Shown piece by piece: positions 8,171 to 17,244 of a stretch of 64,000 nt of DNA. This stretch comes from Bacteroidota bacterium (GTDB lineage Bacteria; Bacteroidota; Ignavibacteria; Ignavibacteriales; Ignavibacteriaceae), in the NCBI GenBank assembly GCA_021777835.1, contig JAJYDC010000011.1, positions 1 to 64,000 on the forward strand. Reading direction: 5' to 3'. The notes under the pieces were generated by a model that was given only the letters and a program-made list of their open reading frames with translations, ran no database searches and was not told the origin of the DNA. Both the position numbers and the translations under genes were made by a program. Positions within the stretch are counted from its first letter, which is position 1. Each line of letters starts with the position of its first letter.

Positions 8171-10031
8171 GGTTTTCTCTCATCATATTTAATGTAAAGT
8201 AAAATGTTGCTCCTTGATTAACCTGACCATTAGCCCATACTCTGCCTCCATGACGGTTAATAATTCTTTTAACATTAGCCAGACCTATTCCAGTTCCTTC
8301 AAATTCAGCGCTACTGTGAAGCCTTTGGAATACGCCAAAGAGTTTGTCTATATATTTAGGATCAAATCCGGCACCATTATCTTTTATGCTGAATATATAT
8401 TCATTTTGTTTTGCTTCAACTCCAATTTCAATTACAGGTTCATCTATGTGACTTGTATATTTGACTGCGTTAGATATTAAATTTAAGTAAGCCTGCTTTA
8501 ACATAGATGGATCACCTAATACTTCCGGCATGTTTGATATCTTCCACGTAATATTTCTTTCATTGATCTCATCTTTAAGATCGAGAATAGTTTCTTTAAT
8601 AATATTATTTAGGTTTAGTTTTGACAGATTCATTTCAGATTGAGCCATTCTAGAAAATGAAAGTAAGTCGTCTATAAGCATACCCATTCTTTTTGTCGAT
8701 TCAATAATATAAGAAAAATATTTTTGATTTTTGTCATCTAATAACGAGCTTATATTCTTCTGTAAAATTTGCACGAATCCGGTTATGTGTCTTAAGGGAG
8801 CACGTAAATCATGAGACACTGAATATGAAAAAGATTCAAGTTCTTTATTAGCTTCATCAAGTTGAGAAGTTCTTTTGATTACTAGTTCTTCAAGATTTTC
8901 CCTATATGATTTTAACTCATCTTCCGTTTGTTTTTCACGTGTTATATCTTTTGATAGAATCAATATCCCTTCAGGAATAGGCTCCATGTTAAGAAGAAAC
9001 CACTCTCTATCACCGTTTTCATATATAAATTCATTCTCCATGGTTAGGTGAAGATGATTTTTTAAACACGATTCTAGTTTCGCAAACATTTCAGATTTCT
9101 CAATACCTGGATATATTTCCATCATGGTATTACCAATTAATTCATCCTTCGTTTTCCTACCTTGCGCTGCTGCCGCATTATTGATGTAAAGATATCGAAA
9201 ATCATTACTTATAATTTGAAAGCCTTCCATCATGTAATCTAGAGTTGTCCTATAACGTTTTTCAGCCTTACTTAGTTCCTCTTGTGATCGAATCCTTTCG
9301 GTAATATCCTGCATCGTAACGAGCACTGAAAAACCACCTTCACTATTTATAGGATTAAGTCCTATCTCTAGAGCTATTTCATTTCCATTTTTGCTTAATC
9401 CATAAAGATCGGTTCTCTTTCCAATAATTCGTGGCTTTGGATTTAGAAAGAAATCTTTATGGTGCTTTTGGTGACTTTTAGAGTATTTCTCAGGAATTAA
9501 TATTTCTAGCGATTTTCCTATTAGTTCACCCGGTAGATATTGGAAAAGCGTTTCAGTTTGTTTGTTGGAATAAGTTATTTTCCCTTCTTTATTAACTAAA
9601 AGAATTGCAATTGGGGACGATTCAAGTACCAATTGAAAATTTTCTGATGTTCGTTTCTTTTCAGTTATATCGTTAACAGTAACGAATCGACTATTTCTTC
9701 CTTTATAAATTATATCGTGTGAAATTATTTCCACGTCAAGTAAAGAACCTGACTTGGTCAAATGCCGCCAGCCTGAAGACCACTGATATTGAGAAGTTTC
9801 ATTTTCAATGTTCTTTAGTAGACGCTGCTCGTCTTCTTTTGGTCTAATATCTTTAAGTGATAATTTGTAGAATTCTTGCTTTGAGTAACCGTATATATTT
9901 ACTGCAGCATCATTCACTAGTAAGAATTTTAATGTCTTTAGGTCATATATCCACATAGGAAAAGGGTTTGACTCGAACAGTATATTAAATTGCTCTTCTT
10001 GGCTTATGTGAGTATATTGTTGCTTAGGCAT
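8163..10031 (-). CDS. multi-PAS sensor histidine kinase (phytochrome-type kinase core)
   Basis: 622 residues, cytoplasmic. Three PAS domains are visible (about 10-130, 130-255 and 258-370), each ending in an ITE/ITR-like turn, followed by a short coiled coil, HisKA with His407 in SHDLRAPLRHITGF and HATPase_c (N box NLISNAVKY, G1 DNGAGFDP, G2 GTGIGL). The HDLRAPLRH form is typical of kinases paired with Rcp1-like regulators, and such a regulator follows with an 8-base overlap. This is the first gene of the minus-strand signalling cluster; the signal sensed cannot be told from sequence. Confidence 0.9.
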   Translation of the reverse strand: MPKQQYTHISQEEQFNILFESNPFPMWIYDLKTLKFLLVNDAAVNIYGYSKQEFYKLSLKDIRPKEDEQRLLKNIENETSQYQWSSGWRHLTKSGSLLDVEIISHDIIYKGRNSRFVTVNDITEKKRTSENFQLVLESSPIAILLVNKEGKITYSNKQTETLFQYLPGELIGKSLEILIPEKYSKSHQKHHKDFFLNPKPRIIGKRTDLYGLSKNGNEIALEIGLNPINSEGGFSVLVTMQDITERIRSQEELSKAEKRYRTTLDYMMEGFQIISNDFRYLYINNAAAAQGRKTKDELIGNTMMEIYPGIEKSEMFAKLESCLKNHLHLTMENEFIYENGDREWFLLNMEPIPEGILILSKDITREKQTEDELKSYRENLEELVIKRTSQLDEANKELESFSYSVSHDLRAPLRHITGFVQILQKNISSLLDDKNQKYFSYIIESTKRMGMLIDDLLSFSRMAQSEMNLSKLNLNNIIKETILDLKDEINERNITWKISNMPEVLGDPSMLKQAYLNLISNAVKYTSHIDEPVIEIGVEAKQNEYIFSIKDNGAGFDPKYIDKLFGVFQRLHSSAEFEGTGIGLANVKRIINRHGGRVWANGQVNQGATFYFTLNMMRENHE

Positions 10032-10500
10032 AGTATAGTTGGAATGTAAAACTTTTGTAAAGTTTCTTATTGTTAAATAACTGCAAGTTTAACTTGGGAA
10101 CAGTTATCCTATATAAAACTAAAAACTTAAGTATATATATTTATTTATTTTAACTAAATATACTAAAAGTTAAATTAAATGGAATGCATTGCTTGTGATT
10201 TATATCAGGGAATTATTATTACTGAGTTTTTTGGTTTTTCTTTGCCTGTGGCGAATAATCAGAACTCAGTGTAAAAAAAGAATCTGGAAAGAATAAAGTA
10301 AGTCTACCTCTGTCTAAAATATGACATATTAATTTATTCTTCAAAGTAATAATTAGAAATAATAATTAAATTGAAGCTTAAGACATTTACATAAATTCTT
10401 TCTCTACTGTATTCTTACTATTAGTATATGTAGTTTTAAGTAGGAAGTAAAAATAAATAATTTTATATTTTAGCAGGTAATAAAACTAAAGGATTACAAA
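10032..10500. other. AT-rich divergent promoter region
   Basis: About 470 bases between divergent genes (the PAS kinase to the left, the 10501 unit to the right). It must hold promoters for both, but no single pair of boxes stands out and no RNA gene or sizeable inverted repeat was seen. Confidence 0.4.
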
Positions 10501-10959
10501 ATGAAAAAGTTAACTGTACTTTTGATGTCATTTCTCTTCTCACTGATTTTGCTTATTACGTCTACCCAAGCTCAAGCTCTTGGGACAGTAGGAAAGCTTT
10601 TCACAAAAGATCAAGCGAATCAACTTTTCGGACCTGTTGTAAGTTCACAAACAATAAGTGCAGCTGCATTACGAGCTCTTGCTGAAAGATCACCTAATTA
10701 CATAATGTTTAATCTAATAAATGGTCGACTTGTTGTATTAAATGCAAATAGGAAAATGTTGTCCGGACCAGCGTCAATGACTGCGGTAAGCCCGACTCAA
10801 GTATTTCATTTTTGCAGTGCAAGTAAAATATTGGAGCTTTTGCAAACTAGCGGAGCAACATCCGTTAAAGTAGAGCAAAGGCAAAATAATTTAACAATTA
10901 CTGCGGATAGCCAAACCTTAGAAGATTTCATGTCATGTCCTCCGACTTGCGCTCAATAA
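10501..10959 (+). CDS. small exported protein, unknown function
   Basis: 152 residues starting with a clear signal peptide (residues 1-25, ending in TQAQA). The mature part is about 127 residues with mixed alpha/beta character. Three Cys residues are present: one in HFCSAS and two in the tail SCPPTC, so a disulphide is possible. I do not recognise a family. It is the first gene of a plus-strand unit with an integral membrane protein 7 bases downstream and then a membrane histidine kinase. That context suggests it could be a periplasmic signal-binding or accessory component, which is inference only. Confidence 0.65.
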   Translation: MKKLTVLLMSFLFSLILLITSTQAQALGTVGKLFTKDQANQLFGPVVSSQTISAAALRALAERSPNYIMFNLINGRLVVLNANRKMLSGPASMTAVSPTQVFHFCSASKILELLQTSGATSVKVEQRQNNLTITADSQTLEDFMSCPPTCAQ

Positions 10960-10966
10960 ATTTTGT

Positions 10967-11533
10967 ATGATTAATTCCATACTTATTTACATCCTAATGT
11001 TCATCTGGCTGCTTGTTCCAGTTAGGCAAATAGGTGAAAAACATTTTTATTTCTTTTTGGTTGGCATTAGTGGTGATATAACGACGCTTGTGGCTAGATT
11101 ATATTTTCATTCAAGTACTAATTTTTTTGTAGTACTGTTTTTAATATTCGCTTTTATCTCATTATTTGAGAGAAAGTTGATAGAAAAACGTAAAATTATC
11201 ATCTTAATTTCAATTGTGATACTAATGCTTGTCGAAATGACTACCAGCTATAAACTTAATGTTATTTTAATCGAAGTAATAAACATATTTATTTTGATTG
11301 CATTTCTAGCGGATTTAATTCTACAATACACAACTAAAAGAATGTTTCCAATACCACTGGCACTATTAGTTTTATATGAATTAACAGTCGTAACAAAATA
11401 CATAACTCTAATAACTGAATACAAAAATGCTTATCCTTACTTTATTCTCGCTTCTATTTTTGAAGCTTTCATCGGACTCTTCTTTTGTATATTTAAAGAA
11501 GATGACCACAGAATCAATATTCAGCTTAAATAA
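10967..11533 (+). CDS. integral membrane protein, possible split sensor module
   Basis: 188 residues, nearly all hydrophobic, with about six predicted transmembrane helices separated by short charged loops, and a charged cytoplasmic-looking tail (KEDDHRINIQLK). No family recognised. It starts 7 bases after the exported protein gene, and its end overlaps the histidine kinase gene by 32 bases. The kinase has only one membrane helix and no large sensor of its own, so this protein looks like the detached membrane sensory part of a split kinase. That role is an inference from gene order. Confidence 0.6.
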   Translation: MINSILIYILMFIWLLVPVRQIGEKHFYFFLVGISGDITTLVARLYFHSSTNFFVVLFLIFAFISLFERKLIEKRKIIILISIVILMLVEMTTSYKLNVILIEVINIFILIAFLADLILQYTTKRMFPIPLALLVLYELTVVTKYITLITEYKNAYPYFILASIFEAFIGLFFCIFKEDDHRINIQLK

Positions 11534-12695
11534 TCCCGTAGTCTATTCGTTGCTTTTATTGATTATTATTTTAGTAATCATTTATATTTTTTACCGGTTT
11601 ATAATTCAACCGATGAGAATTCATTTTGATAATGAAAAGAATGACATTAAGCTTAAACACCTGGAGCTAATGGCAGCATTTAGTGAGCTTGATCCTGAGC
11701 CTGTCTTCAGGTTTGACAGATTCGGTAATATAATAATGACAAATAAAGCTGGAAACGACCTAGATTTATCTAGGTATGCAATCAATAAACCTCTGGAATC
11801 CATTATACCTGAAGTTGCACAAATAGATTTAGATTCGTGTATAAAAGAAAATAAGAACCTAATCATAATGTCCAAGCTTAACGGTAAGACTTATCAGTTC
11901 GCAGTCCGTGGATTTTCCCGAATGCAAATTGGTCAAATATATGGAAGTGATATAACCGAGCTAAAATTAGCAGAAGAAAAATTGAAGTTAGCGTTACAAA
12001 GAGTTGAAGAGTCAGAAAAGCTGAAAACTGATTTTCTAGCTCAAATGTCTCATGAAATACGTTCCCCGTTGACCGCTATGCTGGGATTTAATTTGATAAT
12101 TAAGGATCAATATTCGAATAGATCTTCCGAAGATCTTGGTTATGCTTTTGATGCAGTAGAGAAAAGCGGCAGAAGATTAATACGGACAATGGATCAATTA
12201 TTAAATATGTCCCAGCTTCAGACAACAACCTATAAAAAAAGGCTCGAGGAGTTTGAACTTGTTAACTTATTAAAGAAACTAATACTTGAATTTCAAAGTG
12301 AGATAACTGAGAAGAAGTTAAAATTAACAATGAATACTGAAGTTGGGGAAAGTAAAATTATTAATGATATATACGCAGTTACTCAGATTATACAGAATAT
12401 TTTGGATAATGCTGTCAAGTTTACCAACAAAGGTGAAATTCAGATTCATTTAGAAAATGGTTCAAAAGGAATTAAAGTATTGACTATATCAGATACGGGT
12501 ATAGGGATGTCTGAAGAATATATCAAGAAAATATTTACTCCATTTACTCAAGAAGTTATGGGATATAACCGCCCATTTGAAGGTAACGGCTTGGGATTGG
12601 CTATTAGTAAAAGATATGCTGACTTGAATAACATTAATATTCAAGTTGAAAGTGTTAAAAACAAAGGTACAAAAGTATTTTTAATATTTAATTAA
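11502..12695 (+). CDS. membrane-anchored sensor histidine kinase
   Basis: 397 residues from the ATG at 11502, preceded by AAAGAAG. The frame is open further upstream, but that part is only a shadow of the membrane-protein gene. Layout: one transmembrane helix (about 12-35), a PAS-like segment (about 55-145), HisKA with His184 in MSHEIRSPL, and HATPase_c (N box QNILDNAVKF, G1 DTGIGMS, G2 GNGLGL). It overlaps the preceding membrane-protein gene by 32 bases, indicating coupling. No response regulator lies next to it on this strand. Its stop overlaps the stop of the convergent pabB-pabC gene by 4 bases. Confidence 0.85.
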   Translation: MTTESIFSLNNPVVYSLLLLIIILVIIYIFYRFIIQPMRIHFDNEKNDIKLKHLELMAAFSELDPEPVFRFDRFGNIIMTNKAGNDLDLSRYAINKPLESIIPEVAQIDLDSCIKENKNLIIMSKLNGKTYQFAVRGFSRMQIGQIYGSDITELKLAEEKLKLALQRVEESEKLKTDFLAQMSHEIRSPLTAMLGFNLIIKDQYSNRSSEDLGYAFDAVEKSGRRLIRTMDQLLNMSQLQTTTYKKRLEEFELVNLLKKLILEFQSEITEKKLKLTMNTEVGESKIINDIYAVTQIIQNILDNAVKFTNKGEIQIHLENGSKGIKVLTISDTGIGMSEEYIKKIFTPFTQEVMGYNRPFEGNGLGLAISKRYADLNNINIQVESVKNKGTKVFLIFN

Positions 12696-14533
12696 ATAGA
12701 TAAATTAGGTGAATAGCTTTCATCTAAGAATAACTTATTAACCTTTATTTCTCCCCTTACCGAGTTGGTTAACATTATCTCTTCAGCTTCGTTTAAATCG
12801 GTTCTACTTATTATTTTTTCAGTAACATTTTTGTTTTGTGAGATGAAGTATTCCCTATAAATACCAGGTAGAATACCCGAGCTCAGATTAGGAGTGTACC
12901 ACAAACCTCCCTTCTTTATAAATATATTTGAGATAGCGCCTTCGGCAAGCTCATCCTTTTCATTGAAGAATATTACATCGTAATAATTTCTGGTCGAATA
13001 ATAAACAAATTCATTGTTATAAAGATTTCTATTCGTTGTCTTAAAATATTGGAATCGATTCATTGAATTAATTTTATTCTTTGAAACAATAATATTTATT
13101 TCCTCAGGAACTTTTGAGAAATCCTTTATTTCCATTTTAATTAGTCCCGTTTTATTTAATCTAATTCTCAATATATACTTTTCATCTGGATCAAGGTCAT
13201 TAATTATTTTCTGAATTTCAACTTTTAGTTTTTCTAATTCAAATAAAAACAAAAAATAGTCTGCTGAATCCTGCAATCTTTTTAAATGTTGATCCAATAA
13301 GAAGGCTTGATTATTTTCAATCCTCACGGTTTCTAGTAATTCAAAATATGGATCCGTATTGCTTAGAAACTTGCTTTTTAATATTGTTTCTTCAAATTCC
13401 TTCTCGGGATTACTATCCCATACAATGCCACTTCCAATACCAAGTTCTCCTGTATTTGAGTTCCTGATTATTTTTAGTGTTCTTATTGCAACATTAAAAA
13501 TTATTTCATCTGATTTAATAAGACCTATTGCCCCAGTGTATATTCCTCTTTTGACATACTCAAGATCATGAATAATTTGCATAGTCATAATTTTAGGAGC
13601 ACCAGTAATTGAACCGCACGGAAATATATTTCGTATTACATCACTGAATTTAATACCATTTTTCAATCTTGCTCTTATTTCTGAAACCATTTGGTAAAGC
13701 GTTTCATATTTTTCAATTTCAAATACTTTATTTACTTCAACTGCATCATATTCACTTAATTTTCCTATATCGTTTCTCATAAGATCAACTATCATCGAAT
13801 TTTCTGCTTTGTCTTTTTCACTATTTTCTAATTTAGACTTTTGAAGCAAATCATCATTTAGATTAAACCCCCTCTTTATAGTCCCTTTCATTGGTCGAAC
13901 TGTTATTAAGTCATTTTTTATCGAGAAGAATAATTCTGGAGAAATTGAAATAATCAGATCATTGCAATTATTTATAAATGCGCAATATTTTGAAGACTGA
14001 TTAAAAATAAGCCTCTTGAAAAGCATAACCGGGTCGTCCAGTAAATCGAACTTGGCCTTTATGGTATAATTCACCTGATAAGTATTGCCGCAGGAGATTT
14101 GCTCTTTAATTTCGGCTATTTTGTTTATGAATTCAGTCATTGGATTTGTCAAATCTAGAGAAGAAATTCCGCGCTTATCTTCGTCTAAATATTCAATGTT
14201 TAATTCTTTCGAAGCTAGACTAATTATTTCTTCTTTATTAAAGAAACAAAATTTCAGAAGAGGCTCATTGTTATAATCTAGATAAGCATTAAGCTTTTTC
14301 TCAAGGGCATATCCAGCTTCATAATTGATAATTCCATATCCTTGGTTGCCTGTATTTATTTCATTATCAATTTTACTTAAAGTATCTAATGTATCATCAG
14401 CATTACTTGAGGTAAGAATTCTTGCCGGATTTTTGAATAGATAAGAATTGCTGTTTTGATAAATAGGTGGAGTATAAAAAAATGCAGAGTCACGGGTTTC
14501 TATGACCTGTTTTAATATTTCATCAATTAGCAT
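12692..14533 (-). CDS. pabB: PabB-PabC fusion: aminodeoxychorismate synthase component I / lyase
   Basis: 613 residues from the ATG at 14533 (a GTG five codons upstream is less likely). The first two thirds are a chorismate-binding domain (aminodeoxychorismate synthase component I) with PCGSITGAPK and the C-terminal signature GIGSGIVWDS. The last 250 residues are a class IV aminotransferase-type lyase (EGAISNIF; probable PLP lysine in FKTTNR). Together they convert chorismate to 4-aminobenzoate for folate once a glutaminase subunit (PabA) supplies ammonia; no pabA is present here. Such fusions are known in several phyla. folC later in the window belongs to the same pathway. Confidence 0.9.
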   Translation of the reverse strand: MLIDEILKQVIETRDSAFFYTPPIYQNSNSYLFKNPARILTSSNADDTLDTLSKIDNEINTGNQGYGIINYEAGYALEKKLNAYLDYNNEPLLKFCFFNKEEIISLASKELNIEYLDEDKRGISSLDLTNPMTEFINKIAEIKEQISCGNTYQVNYTIKAKFDLLDDPVMLFKRLIFNQSSKYCAFINNCNDLIISISPELFFSIKNDLITVRPMKGTIKRGFNLNDDLLQKSKLENSEKDKAENSMIVDLMRNDIGKLSEYDAVEVNKVFEIEKYETLYQMVSEIRARLKNGIKFSDVIRNIFPCGSITGAPKIMTMQIIHDLEYVKRGIYTGAIGLIKSDEIIFNVAIRTLKIIRNSNTGELGIGSGIVWDSNPEKEFEETILKSKFLSNTDPYFELLETVRIENNQAFLLDQHLKRLQDSADYFLFLFELEKLKVEIQKIINDLDPDEKYILRIRLNKTGLIKMEIKDFSKVPEEINIIVSKNKINSMNRFQYFKTTNRNLYNNEFVYYSTRNYYDVIFFNEKDELAEGAISNIFIKKGGLWYTPNLSSGILPGIYREYFISQNKNVTEKIISRTDLNEAEEIMLTNSVRGEIKVNKLFLDESYSPNLSI

Positions 14534-14649
14534 GATAGTAATATACACATCTTGATGTTATAATGATATTTATGCTTCTGGAATTTTTTGAAGTAGTGTT
14601 CTGTATAACAGTTTAGACCTTAAATAGATTATTCTGAAATGTAATAAAA

Positions 14650-15340
14650 TTAATTAAATCTGAAGTAGGAAATTGATATTTCTCGACAATGATGTACATG
14701 GTTTTCAGGAAGATTAACAACATCACCGAAAATCATAATGGCCGATCTTTCTGATTTATTAGCGACCTCAATAATATTCCCGAAAGTTGACATTTTAATT
14801 TTCTTATTTTCACTTGAAGCGTTTAATATTATAGCCACAGTTATATCAAGTTTTACTCCTTGTTCTATTCCAGGAGAATATATTTTGTCAGCCTGAGTTA
14901 CTCCTATTAAAACAATAGTAGTATGTTTTTGAAGATTTAAATAGTCTAACCAGCCACAATTTGTGATTTCATTTTTACTGCAGCAAGTGAAAACCGAGAT
15001 TCCGGATGAAGACTCTCTATGTGTCGGTGGTATCCTGGCAAGCAGCGATGCTGATAAAGATGAAGATATTCCTGGTACTACTTCAACATCATTATCAATT
15101 AAGTACGCTGCTTCCTCGTTACCTCTACCAAAAACATAAGGGTCTCAACCTTTAAGCCTTGCTACCTTATCCACATCCTTTGCGTATTGTTCAAGTGCTT
15201 TATTTATTCATTTCTACCTTTGTAAAGCTATGATTTTCCTTTTCTTTTCCGACACAGAATATTTGTGAGTTATTATTAGCGTATTTCATGGTTTCATCAC
15301 TTACATGATAGTCATGCAGTATTATTAAGAAAAGGAAGAG
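14650..15340 (-). pseudogene. cobA: decayed uroporphyrinogen-III C-methyltransferase (SUMT / cobA)
   Basis: Translating the minus strand recovers most of a SUMT: ILHDYHVSD, then the motif RLKG-D-PYVFGRG (normally RLKGGDP), VVPGISS, PTHRESS, LDYL, IVLIGV and a C-terminal STFGNI...AIMIFGDVV. It is broken three times. The N-terminal GxGPGD region is absent. A tandem AAAT-type duplication at 15199-15208 shifts the frame (expected EMNKALEQYAK). A TGA at 15145-15147 replaces the second Gly of RLKGGDP. The last 62 codons could still look like a small gene but are only the SUMT C-terminus. The intact enzyme makes precorrin-2 for siroheme and B12. It sits just after nadA in the same direction. Confidence 0.85.
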
Positions 15341-15353
15341 TTAAAAGTACTAG

Positions 15354-16289
15354 TTAAAAAACAGAAAGCATTCGATCTATTGGAAGCTTCGCACGCAGTG
15401 CAATATCCTCTGGTACTTTCACTTCATATTGTTCATAAAGGAGTGAATCATATAGATTTTTGAGCGTAATCATTTTCATATACTCACATACAGATTTATC
15501 ACTCATGGCAAAGAATTCTGCTTCTGAGTTTATTTTTTTCAGTCGGTGTAAGATCCCAACCTCAGTAGCAACCACGAATTCCTTATTATCTGATTTCTTA
15601 ACGTGATTTATCATTCCTTCGGTAGAAAATATTTTTACGTTTTTGCAGTCCGAATATACTTGAGATTTTAACATACAGGCTGTTGAACAACCGCATTCAG
15701 GATGAATCAGAAAATCTGCGTTAGGGTGCGCTAGTCGAGCATCACTAAAGCTAACTTCGCCCATTTTTTCATGAACATGGCATGCCCCATCCCATATTTC
15801 AATATTTCTTCCCGTCATAGCTTTCGCATATTGCCCAAGAAAACGGTCAGGTAAAAACAATACCTTTTTATCTTTTGGAATTGCCTCGATTATTTTTACT
15901 GCATTAGACGAAGTGCAGCAATAGTCACTTTCAGCTTTAACTGCGGCTGTAGTATTTACATAAGAGACTACAACAGCGCCAGGATTATCATTTTTCCATT
16001 CTATCAATTGCTCTACATTTATTGTATCAGCTAAAGAACACCCGGCTTGTAAATCTGGTATTAGAACCTTTTTATCTGGAGAAATTATAGATGCCGTTTC
16101 TGCCATAAAATGAACGCCACAGAAAATAATTAGGCTTGCATCAGTCTGAGCAGCCTGCTGTGATAGTCCTAGCGAGTCACCTACAAAATCTGCTACATCC
16201 TGTACATCACCAATTTGATAATTGTGAGCTAATATTACAGCATTCTTTTCCTTTTTTAGATTTGTTATTTCAATTGCTAATTCATTCAT
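15354..16289 (-). CDS. nadA: quinolinate synthase NadA
   Basis: Condenses iminoaspartate with dihydroxyacetone phosphate to quinolinate, using a [4Fe-4S] cluster. The N-terminal ILAHNYQ and FVGDSLGLS motifs are present, and the three cluster Cys lie in DYCCTSS, CGCSTACM and KSVCEYM. I place the start at the ATG at 16289 (311 residues, normal size). The frame stays open to a TTG at 16367 that would overlap nadC, but the extra residues do not look like the family. Third gene of the nadB-nadC-nadA operon; the decayed cobA follows after about 15 bases. Confidence 0.95.
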   Translation of the reverse strand: MNELAIEITNLKKEKNAVILAHNYQIGDVQDVADFVGDSLGLSQQAAQTDASLIIFCGVHFMAETASIISPDKKVLIPDLQAGCSLADTINVEQLIEWKNDNPGAVVVSYVNTTAAVKAESDYCCTSSNAVKIIEAIPKDKKVLFLPDRFLGQYAKAMTGRNIEIWDGACHVHEKMGEVSFSDARLAHPNADFLIHPECGCSTACMLKSQVYSDCKNVKIFSTEGMINHVKKSDNKEFVVATEVGILHRLKKINSEAEFFAMSDKSVCEYMKMITLKNLYDSLLYEQYEVKVPEDIALRAKLPIDRMLSVF

Positions 16290-16356
16290 ATATTTGTCTT
16301 CTAAATAAAGTGCATTTTTGTTTTTAAGTTTGTCTAAACGTATGAAGTCTTCAAGA

Positions 16357-17208
16357 TTATGAATCAATTTTCATACAAATATCTAAAGCTTTAACAGAGT
16401 GAGTTAACGCTCCAACTGAAATATAATCAACGCCAATACGGGCAGTTTCGAGAATTCTATCAATATTCATGTTGCCAGATGCTTCAGTCTTAGCTTTCCT
16501 TTTAATTAATTTAACGGCTTCTGACATGAGAGAAGTCGACATATTATCAAGCATAATCATATCTATGTTGCATTTTAAAGCTTCACGCACTTCATCAAGG
16601 TTAGAGGTTTCAACTTCAATCTTTAATTTCTTATTAGATTTTGAATTTTTCGTTTTAACTCTTTGGACAGCTTTAGAAATACTTCCGGCAGCTTTGATAT
16701 GGTTGTCTTTAATAAGTGCCATATCAAATAACCCGATTCTATGATTAGTACCTCCACCAATTTTAACAGCATATTTGTCTATTAATCGCAAACCAGGAAC
16801 AGTTTTTCGCGTATCAAGAATTTTTGTATCGGTATCTTTTAACACGCCAACATATTGTGATGTAGTTGAAGCAATACCCGAGATTCTTTGAAGAAAATTC
16901 AATGCTATTCTTTCGCCAGTTAACAGGGCTCGAAGAGAACCTTTCACTGTCACTATTCGAGTTCCGGCAGAAACTAAGTCGCCTTCCTTAACGAGAGGTT
17001 TCCAAATTATGTTTTTGTCTAGTTTCTTAAAAACCCTTTTTGCTATTTCAAGTCCAGCAATCACTCCTACTTCCTTAGCGAGGATATACGCAGATGCAAT
17101 TTGAGATTTTGAAACAATACTATTAGAAGTAATATCGCCGCCGCCTATATCTTCCCTAAAAGCTGCTTCGATAATTCGATTAAGATCTTTTTCATTTATT
17201 GATTTCAT
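16357..17208 (-). CDS. nadC: nicotinate-nucleotide diphosphorylase (quinolinate phosphoribosyltransferase)
   Basis: 283 residues, full length. Converts quinolinate and PRPP to nicotinate mononucleotide. Family features: EDIGGGDITS near the N-terminus, RKTVPGLR (substrate-binding Arg/Lys), GGGTNHRIGLFDM, KDNHI and the barrel motif IMLDNMS; the C-terminus has ISVGALTHS. It lies between nadB (36 bases from nadC to the nadB stop) and nadA, so the three make one de novo NAD unit. Confidence 0.96.
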   Translation of the reverse strand: MKSINEKDLNRIIEAAFREDIGGGDITSNSIVSKSQIASAYILAKEVGVIAGLEIAKRVFKKLDKNIIWKPLVKEGDLVSAGTRIVTVKGSLRALLTGERIALNFLQRISGIASTTSQYVGVLKDTDTKILDTRKTVPGLRLIDKYAVKIGGGTNHRIGLFDMALIKDNHIKAAGSISKAVQRVKTKNSKSNKKLKIEVETSNLDEVREALKCNIDMIMLDNMSTSLMSEAVKLIKRKAKTEASGNMNIDRILETARIGVDYISVGALTHSVKALDICMKIDS

Positions 17209-17244
17209 AATTATTGGCTAATTCAATATAAAAATCGTAACTAT

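Noticed and set aside
11427-11501. Upstream extension of the histidine kinase
   Set aside because: These codons are a shadow of the membrane-protein gene in another frame; the ATG at 11502 has a ribosome site.
14650-14838. A 62-codon frame as a stand-alone gene
   Set aside because: It is the intact-looking C-terminus of the SUMT pseudogene; homology continues upstream through a frameshift and a stop.
15145-15147. TGA read as glycine (alternative genetic code)
   Set aside because: It replaces a Gly codon, but TGA is used as a normal stop here (for example in the ATGA overlap at 4213-4216) and the same gene has a frameshift and a lost N-terminus.
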